From Gerris lacustris (taxonomy: Eukaryota > Arthropoda > Insecta > Hemiptera > Gerridae): 64,000 nt of DNA. Of the stretch, positions 1 through 10,730 are shown one piece after another (position 1 is the first letter of the stretch; every line of letters starts with the position of its first letter). Position numbers and translations under genes: made by a program. The DNA is taken from the NCBI GenBank assembly GCA_951217055.1, contig OX578276.1, forward strand, positions 158,038,393-158,102,392, written 5' to 3'. The notes below the pieces were generated by a model. That model did not search any database, was not told the origin of the DNA, and was given only the letters and a program-made list of their open reading frames with translations.

Positions 1-2
1 AC

Positions 3-215
3 TATAAGTATAAAAAAGGTAGATATGATAACGCACTTAATCCAAATAGGTGTTTCGATCCCGCTGCAGGAAATGAATCATGTTTAAGCGATATTCTTAA
101 CATGATATACAGGTTTGAACTTTATTGGGATGATGAAGAAAAAACGGGCAACCTTCATTCAAAAGAGGTGGAACATATAATTAATTCTTTAAGGAGTCTG
201 GGTGTAATATATTAA
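3..215 (+). CDS. C-terminal 70 codons of an unrecognised protein, cut by the window edge
   Basis: Frame 3 is open from the first bases of the window to a TAA at 213-215. It reads about 70 residues with a mixed, soluble-looking composition: PNRCFDPAAGNESC in the middle, then an acidic and helical C-terminus ending SLRSLGVIY. The stop is followed at once by an A-run (about 217-234), so the end could be that of a retrotransposed copy or of a retroelement ORF. I do not recognise the family and cannot see a start, because the upstream part lies outside the window. It could equally be a chance open frame in AT-rich DNA, but its residue composition argues mildly against that. Confidence 0.35.
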   Translation, partial: YKYKKGRYDNALNPNRCFDPAAGNESCLSDILNMIYRFELYWDDEEKTGNLHSKEVEHIINSLRSLGVIY

Positions 216-1228
216 TAAAAAAAAAAAAAAAAAAGTAAGTTATTACTGACTGATATTATTAATTTCGTTATATAAATGTAATCACAGAATAAATTGTAAA
301 TCTTCCTATAATTTTTTATATTCTTCTTTATTTCAGAGTTTATTATTGTACATTTGTTTTGTATAAATATAAAATTAAAATCTATTATTATTATTATTTT
401 TATGTTCCATACTTCCCCTCTAACCTTTACACTTATTATAAAGAAGCTAAGGCTAGATATCGAAAATATATCGGAGGTGGATAGTAAGTGAAAGTAGCAG
501 TTAATAAATAGTTTGTACTATCTTTACCAATAAATAATGGTTATGTAATTCCATCCGGAGACCTCCCAAAAAATATAATAAATTTAAGTAAAATTGATAA
601 ATAACGACTCTTAAAATTTGTCAAAACCATTTAAATAGATTCTCTGGGGTCATGCGCCAAATGACTCTGGGGTCATGCGCCAAGTGGTACGGGCCTGTGC
701 TCTTCGAAATTGATTATTGTTTGCGGCCGTCGGATGGTATAAAAAATAGAGTGACCGTGTTTGAACCCAGGACCTCTGGACTGGCAGAAAAAATAATAAG
801 AATAAGAATATATATTATGTTATTAAGACCAAACCTGTTTAGCGGTCTCGACCTTCAAGGCCCACAGCTGTTTAAACCAGTTCAATTAATACAGGTCTTC
901 CATATAGGCTTATAAAGTCTTGTTTTTTATCTCTACTCAATTCTCAATTACAATTGAAACCATATATTTATTATTTTAATCCCCAATACAATTAGTATAA
1001 TAATATTATGGGATATTCAATATTTCGTTCAATTCACAAATAATCTTCTTAATTAATCTTACATTAAAATTTAGCTAAACATAGACATTTAATTTACTTT
1101 ATTTTGACATTTAATTTTAAATAATTCTCAAAGTAATGTCCATTTGTAACTATAAGGAGCTGGTGGAACCAGTGCCGGATTTACGGTCTTAGGGGGGTCT
1201 TTATTTTATTTTTATTTTTTTTTTTTTT
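216..1228. other. AT-rich stretch without a recognised gene
   Basis: AT-rich, with poly-A and poly-T runs. Two points stand out. A 23-bp direct duplication (core CTCTGGGGTCATGCGCCAA) lies at 642-687. A GGTTCAAAC-type box-B-like motif lies on the minus strand near 755-765 and might be a SINE scrap. The 87-codon open frame across 652-915 shows no domain and is probably chance. Confidence 0.5.
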
Positions 1229-1340
1229 AGCTGACGAGCTTATGTTCCGCAGACGAACTTAGCAGTCCACGTATTTTTTTACAGGCACCAAAAGATTAAC
1301 TTGATGTTAGTCAATCACTCTTTTGCATGCTACCTCCTGA
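1229..1340 (-). mobile_element. Terminal fragment of the TA-flanked foldback family
   Basis: This segment (AGCTGACGAGCTTATG to CATGCTACCTCCTGA) matches the right arms of the foldback elements at 14227-15075 and 57049-58146. Shared landmarks are GACGAACTTAGC, AGGCACCAAAAG, TTGATGTTAGTCA and the terminal CTCCTG. Only one arm is present, so it is a truncated relic, preceded by a poly-T run. Confidence 0.6.
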
Positions 1341-2114
1341 ACTAAACATTTTATATATATAAGTTTTTAAAAAAGGTTCTACAAATTAATAAAATTTAAT
1401 AAAAAGTGATAGTTTTATCGGCCTATTTTTTTTTTTTTTTTATTACAAATCAGTGTTATATTATTAATATATTAATAATATTATTGTTTTTTTTTTTTTT
1501 TAATATAGATTAAAAATAAGGAAATGAAAAAGGAATTTAAATTATAGTCTTTGAATAATTAACCTCGAGTGAGAAGTGGCAGCACTGGAACACGATTTGA
1601 TTTGGTTTGAGTTTGTTGACGGTTCATCCTAAACAAACTCTTTTACCAAAGCTTCAATTTTTATATAAATATTGTATGCAACATTTTAATATCAGATCAA
1701 TTATTTCTACTTTGCAAGTAATGGATTCTAATTTTTCGACATCTGTATCCAGCGTAGAAAAAAAAGAATAAAATAAAATAAAATAACATATAATTGTTGA
1801 ATATATTATTATAATCTGACGCCATTGGAGGGGTGTCAGGTTTATACAGGTGTTTTCAGCCAGTAATGTCGAGGCTACACACTCCACTTAATAAGCGAGT
1901 TCAAAATAGATTTTATTTTTATTTTATTTTTATGACAAGAGTAAGATCTTATTTAATTTTTTTTTTTTTTTTTTTCAATTGTTAAAACGCCTCTAATTTT
2001 TCAATATGCAAGATATTTCTTGTCTTATTATATAAGGGACTAATACACATGCGTTGGATACACTAAAGAAAGTGCAAACATCGGGGAGAAAAACTTTATT
2101 GTTTGCCTATAATT
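1341..2114. other. AT-rich stretch, nothing recognised
   Basis: Contains several T-runs of 14-20 and AT-only segments. No open frame has recognisable domains, and no inverted or tandem repeats stood out. Confidence 0.5.
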
Positions 2115-2200
2115 GAGAGAGTCATGGGAGCTGCCTATAACTCAGTCGAGGGATCGCAAGTTCGAATACCGGTTGGGACACGAGATTTTTTATCAGAGAC
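2115..2200 (+). repeat. tRNA-like SINE remnant
   Basis: A D-arm-like string (ATAACTCAGTCGAGG) runs directly into a T-arm-like string with box B (GCAAGTTCGAATACCGG), followed by GGGACACGAG and a T-run. This is the arrangement of a tRNA-derived SINE head whose anticodon arm has been deleted. No terminal repeats or target duplication were found. Confidence 0.45.
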
Positions 2201-2608
2201 ATTGCTACTGATTTCTGGTACTCCGACTTTAATATCGGTTAATTTTACCTGCTTTTTATATGCAATAATTATTTATTAAAAATGTAATGGAGGGTTAATT
2301 TACTTATTACTTTTCTCCACTACCTATGGTAGGAAAAGTATTGTTTTTAAATTAAGATCTGTCGACGAAGGGGGGGCCAGGTAATCGAAGTAGGGAACTC
2401 ACATTTGTCTACATCCTTCTCGAAGTTGTCTTGAAAATTAACCAGATTGATCATATTTATGACAGGTCTTTGTACTATTTTTTCGATTAATCCCGGGAAA
2501 TGAAAGTCTTAATGACAAGTCCAGGTGTCGCCCCACGTGCAGCGCAAGCACTAAGGCCAGGGGCCTGGCGGGACAGGGGACAGGGCTAGTTCCCCGGACA
2601 TATCTTAG
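2201..2608. other. Intergenic stretch with a short GC-rich patch
   Basis: Mostly AT-rich without coding potential. Around 2520-2608 it becomes GC-rich. The segment GGGCTAGTTCCCCGGACATA there resembles the short units at 4560-4600 and leads straight into the 139-bp array. Confidence 0.45.
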
Positions 2609-3442
2609 GCTAGAAACTCCCGTTCAAATTGTACCTAGTTTTAATCAGATCCGAAAGTAAACCTTTGCGTCCCATGAGACTGCCTACGTTAAACTAATTG
2701 AGTAGTAATAATTTCCTTATTTATATATAAGAAGGCTAATTAGAAGAGCTAGAAACTCCCGTTCAAATTGTACCTAGTTTTAATCAGATCCGAAAGTAAA
2801 CCTTTGCGTCCCATGAGACTGCCTACGTTAAACTAATTGAGTAGTAATAATTTCCTTATTTATATATAAGATGGCTAATTAGAAGAGCTAGAAACTCCCG
2901 TTCAAATTGTATCTAGTTTTAATCAGATCCGAAAGTAAACCTTTGCGCCCCATGAGACTGCCTACGTTAAACTAATTGAGTAGTAATAATTTCCTTATTT
3001 ATATATAAGATGGCTAATAAGAAGAGCTAGAAACTCCCGTTCAAATTGTATCTAGTTTTAATCAGATCCGAAAGTAAACCTTTGCGTCCCATGAGACTGC
3101 CTACGTTAAACTAATTGAGTAGTTATAATTTCCTTATTTATATATAAGATGGCTAATTAGAAGAGCTAGAAACTCCCGTTCAAATTGTACCTAGTTTTAA
3201 TCAGATCCGAAAGTAAACCTTTGCGTCCCATGAGACTGCATACGTTAAACTAATTGAGTAGTAATAATTTCCTTATTTATATATAAGATGGCTAATTAGA
3301 AGAGCTAGAAACTCCCGTTCAAATTGTATCTAGTTTTAATCAGATCCGAAAGTAAACCTTTGCGTCCCATGAGACTGCCTACGTTAAACTAATTGAGTAG
3401 TAATAATTTCCTTATTTATATATAAGATGGCTAATTAGAAGA
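2609..3442. repeat. Tandem array, six copies of a 139-bp unit
   Basis: Units start with GCTAGAAACTCCCGTTC at 2609, 2748, 2887, 3026, 3165 and 3304, a constant spacing of 139 bp. Copies differ at only a few sites (for example ACCTAG/ATCTAG, GCGTCCC/GCGCCCC), so amplification or homogenisation is recent. No open frame runs through the unit. It looks like a young satellite-type array. Confidence 0.93.
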
Positions 3443-3517
3443 CTTTAAGAGGACTATATCTTTTTGATTTAAAATAATATTAATGTAATGTGTTTTTAAA
3501 ATATAATGTTTATTTAT

Positions 3518-4245
3518 ACCCAACATAATCATCAATCTCTTATCTTAATACAATGTTTAAAAAGAAATAATTAAAAAAGTTATTAATAAATCCTTGATTA
3601 TTTATTTATTTATTTATTTATTAAAGTTGGTATGCGGTCTAGGTATTGATTTGTTAAAGTTGTTACTGTTAATAAAGTATATTATTGGCTGCAAGCTCTA
3701 ATCCGATATGAAATGTTACAATAATATTTACATAAACCGCTAATAATAAAATAGTGATACTGTGTTCATACCCAACATAATCATCAATCTCTTATCTTAA
3801 TACAATGTTTAAAAAGAAATAATTAAAAAAGTTATTAATAAATCCTTGATTATTTATTTATTTATTTATTTATTAAAGTTGGTATGCGGTCTAGGTATTG
3901 ATTTGTTAAAGTTGTTACTGTTAATAAAGTATATTATTGGCTGCAAGCTCTAATCCGATATGAAATGTTACAATAATATTTACATATACCGCTAATAATA
4001 AAATAGTGATACTGTGTTCATACCCAACATAATCATCAATCTCTTATCTTAATACATTGTTCAAAAAGAAATAACTAAAAATGTTACTAATAAATCTATG
4101 TTTAATAAGAAATAATTAAAAATATTATTAATAAATCCGTGTTTATTTATTTTTTAATTAATTAATTTATTTATTTATTAAAGTTGGTATGCGGTCTAGG
4201 TATTGATTTGTTAAAGTTGTTACTGTTAATAAAGTATATTATGAA
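3518..4245. repeat. Tandem array, about 2.9 copies of a 252-bp unit
   Basis: ACCCAACATAATCATCAATC starts at 3518, 3770 and 4022 (period 252). Each unit holds a (TTTA)n stretch and the string GGTATGCGGTCTAGG. The first two copies are almost identical. The third is more diverged and has an internal duplication of the AAGAAATAA...TAAATC part before it breaks off near 4245. Non-coding. Confidence 0.9.
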
Positions 4246-4685
4246 AAAATGTATTCAGAGCTGATTAGAGAGGGTCATGGGAATATCAGTTAATTCTCGG
4301 TTAAAGGAACGGATTTTCAGTTAAACAGGTTTTAGGTTTATACAGGTGTTTATAGCTGATAAGGCAAGTACATGGTGGATGAGGCTCCCGTCCGTTTTTA
4401 ACTTGGAACAGGTGCAAAATAAAACAGGCTAGGATCAAGGTCGACTTAATTATAGGAGTCCATTTTTTTTATAAGAGGGATAGCAAACAGGTTTGAAATC
4501 ATTAACGGACTTCCGATATGAAATTACAACCTCCCGTATATAAAATTGGGCCAGTACTGATCTGGGCTAGAAACCCCGGACATATTATCTGGGCTAGAAT
4601 TCCCGTGTATAAAATTGGGCTAGTGCTGATCTGGGCTAGAATCCCCTGACATATCTGGGCCAGAATCCTCGTATAGAGGCTCAAA

Positions 4686-4850
4686 AATATAACTGGGGGC
4701 GGGGGGCGATACCTACATCGCGGGTCGAGGGCGGGGGCGATATCGACATCGCGGGGCGCGGGCGGGGGGCGATTCGCACATCGCGGGCGGGCCCGAGCTT
4801 GCCCTCGTGTGGCGCCGTCGTTCTGCGCATGCGCACCACGCTAAGGCTGG
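4686..4850. other. GC-rich, CpG-dense island
   Basis: This is one of few strongly GC-rich tracts in an otherwise AT-rich window. It contains three degenerate copies of GCGATATCGACATCGCGGG-like units about 40-50 bp apart, then a non-repetitive part with GCGCATGCGC. It could be a promoter-like island, a GC minisatellite or part of a mobile element. No downstream gene supports the first. Confidence 0.55.
4824..4835. promoter_or_regulatory. NRF-1/EWG-type palindromic site
   Basis: TGCGCATGCGCA is a perfect palindrome matching the known NRF-1 consensus (erect wing is the fly homologue). It sits at the edge of the GC-rich island, about 40 bp before a TATATAAAA string. The match is exact, but there is no gene next to it, so function is unproven. 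Confidence 0.3.
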
Positions 4851-5000
4851 GCCAGTATTTTCCCGTATATAAAAATGGGCCAGTACTGGACTGGCCAGTA
4901 TCACCAAAAACATACTACTTCTTTTTATATTGAAATTTTTACCTTCTACCTTTACCTTGAATCTTTATCGAAAGTAAAATATTTTCTTTATTTTTCTAAC

Positions 5001-5695
5001 CACTTATAAAGGTTCGATTCGTTTCGGTGCGTATTCGGTTCGTTTTCGGTAGCCGCCGAAAACGAATGAAAACTCTTCACACAAACTCGGTTAGTATCAG
5101 GTTTGATTTCACAACCGAATCGAAACCATCGAATACGCAGTTGCCCACTATAGTTAGTATGCCCACTTTTCCCACAATGCTAACCATGGAGATAAGACAA
5201 ATTATTGTCATGTTTTTTTTTCTACAGAAAAATGAAAAAACAGAAGAGGAATAATAGACTTCCCTGGGTGCACCTTAACCTTCCCAAACGGATGGATTTT
5301 GGTGCATTTTAAACCATTTTTCCGAAGTTAAGGGAGCACGAAGAATCGACCGATCATTGTCAATATCAAGTGAATCACTCATTGCAAACAACAAACTTGA
5401 AAATTTTTAATTTTAACCTTGAAAATGAAATAATATTTTCGCTTGCCGATAACTTTACCGAAACTAAACCGTATATGTGTATACGACCAATTGCTTTTGT
5501 AAACCTTGGCCCCGAATATAAACCGGATGAAACCGATTCGTGTCGAGGGGGCTCTCGGTTCTGCTCTCGGTTCATATCAGGCGTCTATTAGGTACCGTAC
5601 ACACCGGCACACATGTCGCGAGCGCGCACACACACACACAGAAGCAACCGAAAACGAACTGAATACGCACCGAACCGAATCGAATCGTATAAGTG
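5001..5695. mobile_element. Non-autonomous DNA element with ~50-bp inverted termini
   Basis: The left end (5001-5053; CACTTATAAAGGTTCGATTC onward) is matched in reverse complement by the right end (5643-5695). Shared core: TCGGTGCGTATTC and GTTCGTTTTCGGT. The interior contains a (CA)n run (about 5626-5642) and no transposase. Small open frames inside show no domain. No convincing target duplication was found, so the superfamily is open. Confidence 0.6.
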
Positions 5696-6291
5696 CGAAA
5701 CGAGCCTTATAGAGTAGTTTAAATAAGAGATAAAATGTATTTGATTTGATGTCTCCAATCAATAGATTAAATTATTGGATGATGAATGAAGGAGGCTGGT
5801 GAGGTTGTCGGTTTAATCCTTATTTTCTTAGACAGGACGAGATGTGAAGCAGAACACTCAGCTGTTAAAACAACAGACTCCTCAGCCCAGTCTATCACTA
5901 ATCTGATAAACCTCTTACAAATCTCTTCTTCTCACTAGTACTTGTATAACCCATTAACCAAACCCACTGAAACTTTAGCATCCCCCCCCTTTAAAAAATA
6001 TACGTGCGGTGTCACGGGACACCCGGTAGGAACGAAGTTCCTTACGCTTTTCATTAAATATAAATTATAAAATCACACTGGTAAGTACATAGCGGATTTA
6101 GAAATGAGACAAAATTAAAAGTAACTAACTATTTGTACTTAGCGTCAAGTTTTAAGTCAAAATTAAATGAAAAACTTTTTTTTTATCATTGAAGCGAGCG
6201 TCTTGCAATACATATGTATTGTTATATATTCATTTACATTAATATAGTAATTATAAAAGCCAAATAACACTCACTCATTCATTCATCACAG
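5696..6291. other. Intergenic stretch, dispersed-repeat scraps
   Basis: No gene seen. Two scraps recur elsewhere. AGGAACGAAGTTCCTTA (about 6030) is an inverted-repeat motif also found near 52566. CATTGAAGCGAGCGT (about 6188) is found at the start of family A copies near 47590. Confidence 0.45.
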
Positions 6292-6664
6292 TTACTGCGT
6301 TTCCATGAGTTTTCAAAACCGTTTTGAAAACAGTTTTGGTTTCAAACCAAAACTGTTTCCATGAGGAGTTTTTAAAACAGTTTTCACAACAATTTTGACC
6401 CGTCATAGTTACGTCGGGTTGTCATATCTCTTCTCAGTATACCTACTGCGAATGTCTCAATTCTGTTTTCAATTCAATAGCTGATTCCAAGCTATTTTTA
6501 TTTCAAAACATCAATACAAAACCAAATATTTGCTGTTGTGACCTTGAACTCAAAACGTTTTGAAATTGCCACTTCCATAGGGTTTTGAAATTGTCGTTTC
6601 CATTGGGTTTTGAATACCATAACCGTTTTCAAAACGATTTTGAAGTCTCATGGAAACGTAGTAA
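6292..6664. mobile_element. MITE with TIR TTACTRCGTTTCCATGAG
   Basis: The left end TTACTGCGTTTCCATGAG and the right end CTCATGGAAACGTAGTAA are near-perfect inverted repeats. They continue through TTTTCAAAACCGTTTTG-type sequence for about 40 bp. The interior is made of repeated GTTTTGAAA motifs in both orientations and codes for nothing. The first bases (TACTRCGTT) match the MITE at 48124-48626, so the two are probably related. No clear target duplication. Confidence 0.8.
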
Positions 6665-7190
6665 GTATCTCCAGAACAAGTAAGCAATAAGAGCTTAAGA
6701 GCTGAAAATTGTCATGGGTTCCCTTGCCCCTAGGTGCTCGCTAAGAAATATTTTAGTGTCCAAGATGATTCTTGATTCAAGATGGCTGTCATTTATATTC
6801 ATCATACTAGCTCTATCTTTGAATCGGCAATAGTAGGAGAGATGAAATTTTGTATAGAGGTTCGTCTTATCTCCTGGGTCTTGGGTGCTTGCTAAGAATT
6901 TTTTACTTTCTGCCATCTTGATTCAATGTGGCAATAAATGGCCGCCACGGCCATTTATATGTGGAATTCGCCATGACGATAACTCCTAAACCAATGGGAC
7001 TAGAACCATGAAATGAGAAAGTTAGTTTCCTTTTTCGACATTAACAACTTCTGTTAAAGGATTTTGCAAACGGTCAATCTTGATTCAATATGGCGGCCAT
7101 GTATATTTATTATAGTACCTCAAGGTCGGTAATATGGAGGTTCCTCTTAAACCCTAAATGATTGCTAAGAAATCTTTTTATAATCCGTCT
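6665..7190. other. Non-coding stretch with diverged internal repeats
   Basis: Strings such as TTGATTCAAGATGGCTGTCAT, TTGATTCAATGTGGCAATAA and TTGATTCAATATGGCGGCC recur three to four times with spacers. So do CTAAGAAAT(A/C)TTTT strings. This suggests an old degenerate tandem repeat. No coding signal. Confidence 0.45.
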
Positions 7191-9188
7191 TTTTACATGA
7201 CAAGGTTTGTCGGTTAATAAACCTTGCTGTCAGCAGTCTGTCTGGCGTTGTTTTACATGACAAGGTTTGTCAGTTAATAAACCTTGCTGTCAGCAGTCTG
7301 TCTGGCGTTGTTTTGCATCACAAGGTTTGTCAGTTAATAAACCTTGCTGTCAGCAGTCTGTCTGGCGTTGTTTTACATCACATGGTTAGTCAGTTAATAA
7401 ACCTTGCTGTCAGCAGTCTGTCTGGCGTTGTTTTACATCACAAGGTTTGTCAGTTAATAAACCTTGCTGTCAGCAGTCTGTCTGGCGTTGTTTTACATCA
7501 CAAGGTTTGTCGGTTAATAAACCTTGCTGTCAGCAGTCTGTCTGGCGTTGTTTTACATCACAAGGTTTGTCAGTAATTAAACCTTGCTTTCAGCAGTCTG
7601 TCTGGCGTTGTTTTACATCACAAGGTTTGTCAGTTAATATACCTTGCTTTCAGCAGTGTGTCTGGCGTTGTTTTACATCACAAGGTTTGTCAGTTAATAA
7701 ACCATGCTGTCAACAGTCTGTCTGGCGTTGTTTTACATCACAAGGTTTGTCGGTTAATAAACCTTGCTGTCTTGCTGTCAACAATCTGTGTGGCGTTGTT
7801 TTACATCACAAGGTTTGTCGGTTAATTAACCTTGCTGTCAACAGTCTGTCTGGCGTTGTTTTACATCACAAGGTTTGTCGGTTAATAAACCTTGCTGTCT
7901 TGCTGTCAACAATCTGTCTGGCGTTGTTTTACATCACAAGGTTTGTCGGTTAATAAACCTTGCTGTCTTGCTGTCAACAATCTGTGTGGCGTTGTTTTAC
8001 ATCACAAGGTTTGTCGGTTAATTAACCTTGCTGTCAGCAGTCTGTCTGGCGTTGTTTTACATCACATGGTTAGTCAGTTAATAAACCTTGCTGTCAGCAG
8101 TCTGTCTGGCGTTGTTTTACATCACAAGGTTTGTCAGTTAATAAACCTTGCTGTCAGCAGTCTGTCTGACGTTGTTTTACATCACATGGTTAGTCAGTTA
8201 ATAAACCTTGCTGTCAGCAGTGTGTCTGGCGTTGTTTTACATCACAAGGTTTGTCGGTTAATTAACCTTGCTGTCAGCAGTCTGTCTGGCGTTGTTTTAC
8301 ATCACATGGTTAGTCAGTTAATAAACCTTGCTGTCAGCAGTCTGTCTGGCGTTGTTTTACATCACAAGGTTTGTCAGTTAATAAACCTTGCTGTCAGCAG
8401 TCTGTCTGGCGTTGTTTTACATCACATGGTTAGTCAGTTAATAAACCTTGCTGTCAGCAGTGTGTCTGGCGTTGTTTTACATCACAAGGTTTGTCAGTTA
8501 ATAAACCTTGTTGTCAGCAGTCTGTCTGGCGTTGTTTTACATCACAAGGTTTGTCAGTTAATAAACCATGCTGTCAACAGTCTGTCTGGCGTTGTTTTAC
8601 ATCACAAGGTTTGTCGGTGAATAAACCTTGGTGTCTTGCTGTCAACAATCTGTGTGGCGTTGTTTTACATCACAAGGTTTGTCGGTTAATTAACCTTGCT
8701 GTCAACAGTCTGTCTGGCGTTGTTTTACATCACAAGGTTTGTCGGTTAATAAACCTTGCTGTCTTGCTGTCAACAATCTGTCTGGCGTTGTTTTACATCA
8801 CAAGGTTTGTCGGTTAATAAACCTTGCTGTCTTGCTGTCAACAGTCTGTCTGGCGTTGTTTTACATCACAAGGTTTGTCGGTTAATAAACCTTGCTGTCT
8901 TGCTGTCAACAATCTGTCTGGCGTTGTTTTACATCACAAGGTTTGTCGGTTAATAAACCTTGCTGTCTTGTTTTCAACAATCTGTCTGGCGTTGTTTTAC
9001 ATCACAAGGTTTGTCGGTTAATAAACCTTGCTGTCTTGCTGTCAGCAGTCTGTCTGGCGTTGTTTTACATCACAAGGTTTGTCGGTTAATAAACTTTGCT
9101 GTCAACAGTGTTTCTGGCGGTGTTTTACATCACAAGGTTTGTCCGTTAATAAACCTTGTTATCAGCAGTCTGTCTGGCGTTGTTTTAT
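7191..9188. repeat. 60-bp minisatellite, about 32 copies with 68-bp variants
   Basis: The unit is ACATCACAAGGTTTGTC, GGTTAATAAACCTTGC, TGTCAGCAGTCTGTCTGG, CGTTGTTTT (about 60 bp). About nine units carry an extra 8 bp (CTTGCTGT), giving 68 bp. They cluster near 7741-7990 and 8620-9060. Between 8041 and 8500, CACAAGGTTTGTC and CACATGGTTAGTC units alternate, making 120-bp higher-order units. The long open frames on the + strand arise because 60 is a multiple of three; they are not genes. Confidence 0.95.
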
Positions 9189-10264
9189 TTGTCCCACTTT
9201 CGTGATAGGGGGCACAAATAAAATCGTTCTTGATGTCATCTAATTTTTCGCACAAGTTACTCTCACGGGCAACTTGTGCCAATATTGCTCATTGTTAAAA
9301 TGAGAAAGGGTCGTGCAAATAATCTAATTTCGAACGTGGGGACGATATTATTTAATAATAGACGTAATGATTTGGAAAAGGCTCTATTGGAATAAAACAC
9401 TTCGATTACCAATTCAATTTTCTTTTTATCTGCAGAGAAACGAAGAAAGAATAGTTATTTATTTCCAGTAGAAAACACAATAAAATTATTATGAAGTCAG
9501 TAATAAAGAAACAGATATACCCGGGCTCTACGATACTCTTGCAGTAGAAGTGAATTTTATTCTTTATACACATGCAGTGCGGATGTGTAAGTAATAGTTT
9601 GGCTGGTTTTTCATATTTTCAAAATGGTTTAGTGCGACACCAGAGAAACGTAAAAATGAAATACGCCAGTCTGTAATCTAGATCAGAAATGAATTTAATT
9701 TACAATGGTCTGAGTCAGAAGCGATATCAATAGTATTGGAAGTTTTTTCCCATATTGCTTGTAAAACCAATATAGGGAGATAGTGGAGGATTGTATGAGG
9801 TCGTAAAGTCTCAATACTTAAAATAAACAGAACAAAATACACGAAAATACTGTTAAGAAAATTCTGCAGAAAAGTTTTTACCAGTCTATCGTTATTTGCA
9901 ACGAACGGTTAACATATAGAATTTATACCAATATAACATGTTTCATCGTTAGATTTTGGTCGTCAATATGACTAATAGCCGTTAGCAGTACCCAATGTCA
10001 TCACAGTCAGGGAAATAGATGCATCGCAGCCAGGCTCGGGAGTGTCGCGGAGCTAAAAATTTAGTTAATTTTTAATTAACTTCTAATTAAATTATGTTGC
10101 TGTAGTTACGGAAATTTAAATGTTTCGCTTACTATAGTTTGTAAATTCAATACTGTCGCAGTTTTCTTGTTGTAAAATAAAGGAAATTTAAAAGTATAAT
10201 AAGTTTTATCTGGATTAAAAACTAAAGAGGTTTAAAGACTCGAGATACGAAGACGACATCTATT
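9189..10264. other. Intergenic stretch without recognised genes
   Basis: AT-rich. One hairpin (GCACAAGTT...AACTTGTGC, about 9251-9281) follows the minisatellite. Nothing else with coding or repeat structure was recognised. Confidence 0.45.
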
Positions 10265-10580
10265 TAGAATGTATTGTGATGGCGCTAAAAATATATTTTG
10301 AGATTTCAATGAATTTACACGTTTTAGTCCAAAAATAGTCTGTAGTCTGTGCAGACGCGTAGAGCCTAAACTACAGGGTCGGATAAAGTTTTTGGCTTAC
10401 ACAGCCAGAAAAATCATACGTGAGATAACGAGGAATGAATTTGAGTTAAATATTTGGGGCACTGCCCCCACAAAAACTGAAACTAACAAATAGTATAAAA
10501 ATTTCTTAAAATCGGTTCCGGCTATTTTGATTAAAGAAAATGTTTCGTTTAGTCCTTATAAATACGATCTAATAATGTAA
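10265..10580 (+). repeat. Diverged copy of dispersed family C
   Basis: It follows the family C copy at 61436-61950 in the same order: GTATTGTGATGGCGC, ACACGTTTTAGTCC, GTCTGTGCAGACGCG, AGAGCCTAAACTAC, GGGGCACTGCCCCC, ATCGGTTCCGGC. It is heavily mutated and lacks the tRNA-like end. A family D edge (GAGGAAGCTACCTGCCACAC) lies shortly after, at about 10660. Confidence 0.7.
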
Positions 10581-10730
10581 GTTCTTGACCCCATCCGTAA
10601 TCGAAACAGATTTGAAAAACCATGTTATCATTTCGCAGTGGAATCACAATATTTGGTCGAGAGGAAGCTACCTGCCACACTAATTTGGCGTCTATTGTAA
10701 TTCTCTACAGACTTCTGAAATTCTCATTAG

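Larger units (their letters stand above)
4531..4900. repeat. Short repeats with a TATA-like core around a GC-rich core
   Basis: The segment CCCGTATATAAAATTGGGCC recurs with small changes near 4533, 4602 and 4862. It alternates with GGGCTAGAA(T/A)CCCC units. The copies flank the GC-rich stretch at 4686-4850. The TATATAAAA strings look like TATA boxes, but no gene follows. Confidence 0.6.

Noticed and set aside
4713..4913. 66-codon Arg/Pro/Ala-rich minus-strand ORF in the GC island
   Set aside because: Composition follows from the CpG-rich repeat; no domain or supporting context.
7191..9188. CRISPR-like regular repeats
   Set aside because: Units are head-to-tail with no unique spacers, and the genome is eukaryotic.
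7313..9243. Long overlapping open frames (65-242 codons) across the 60-bp repeats
   Set aside because: They are products of a repeat unit whose length is a multiple of three. The same peptide recurs in two frames, with no start context or domain.
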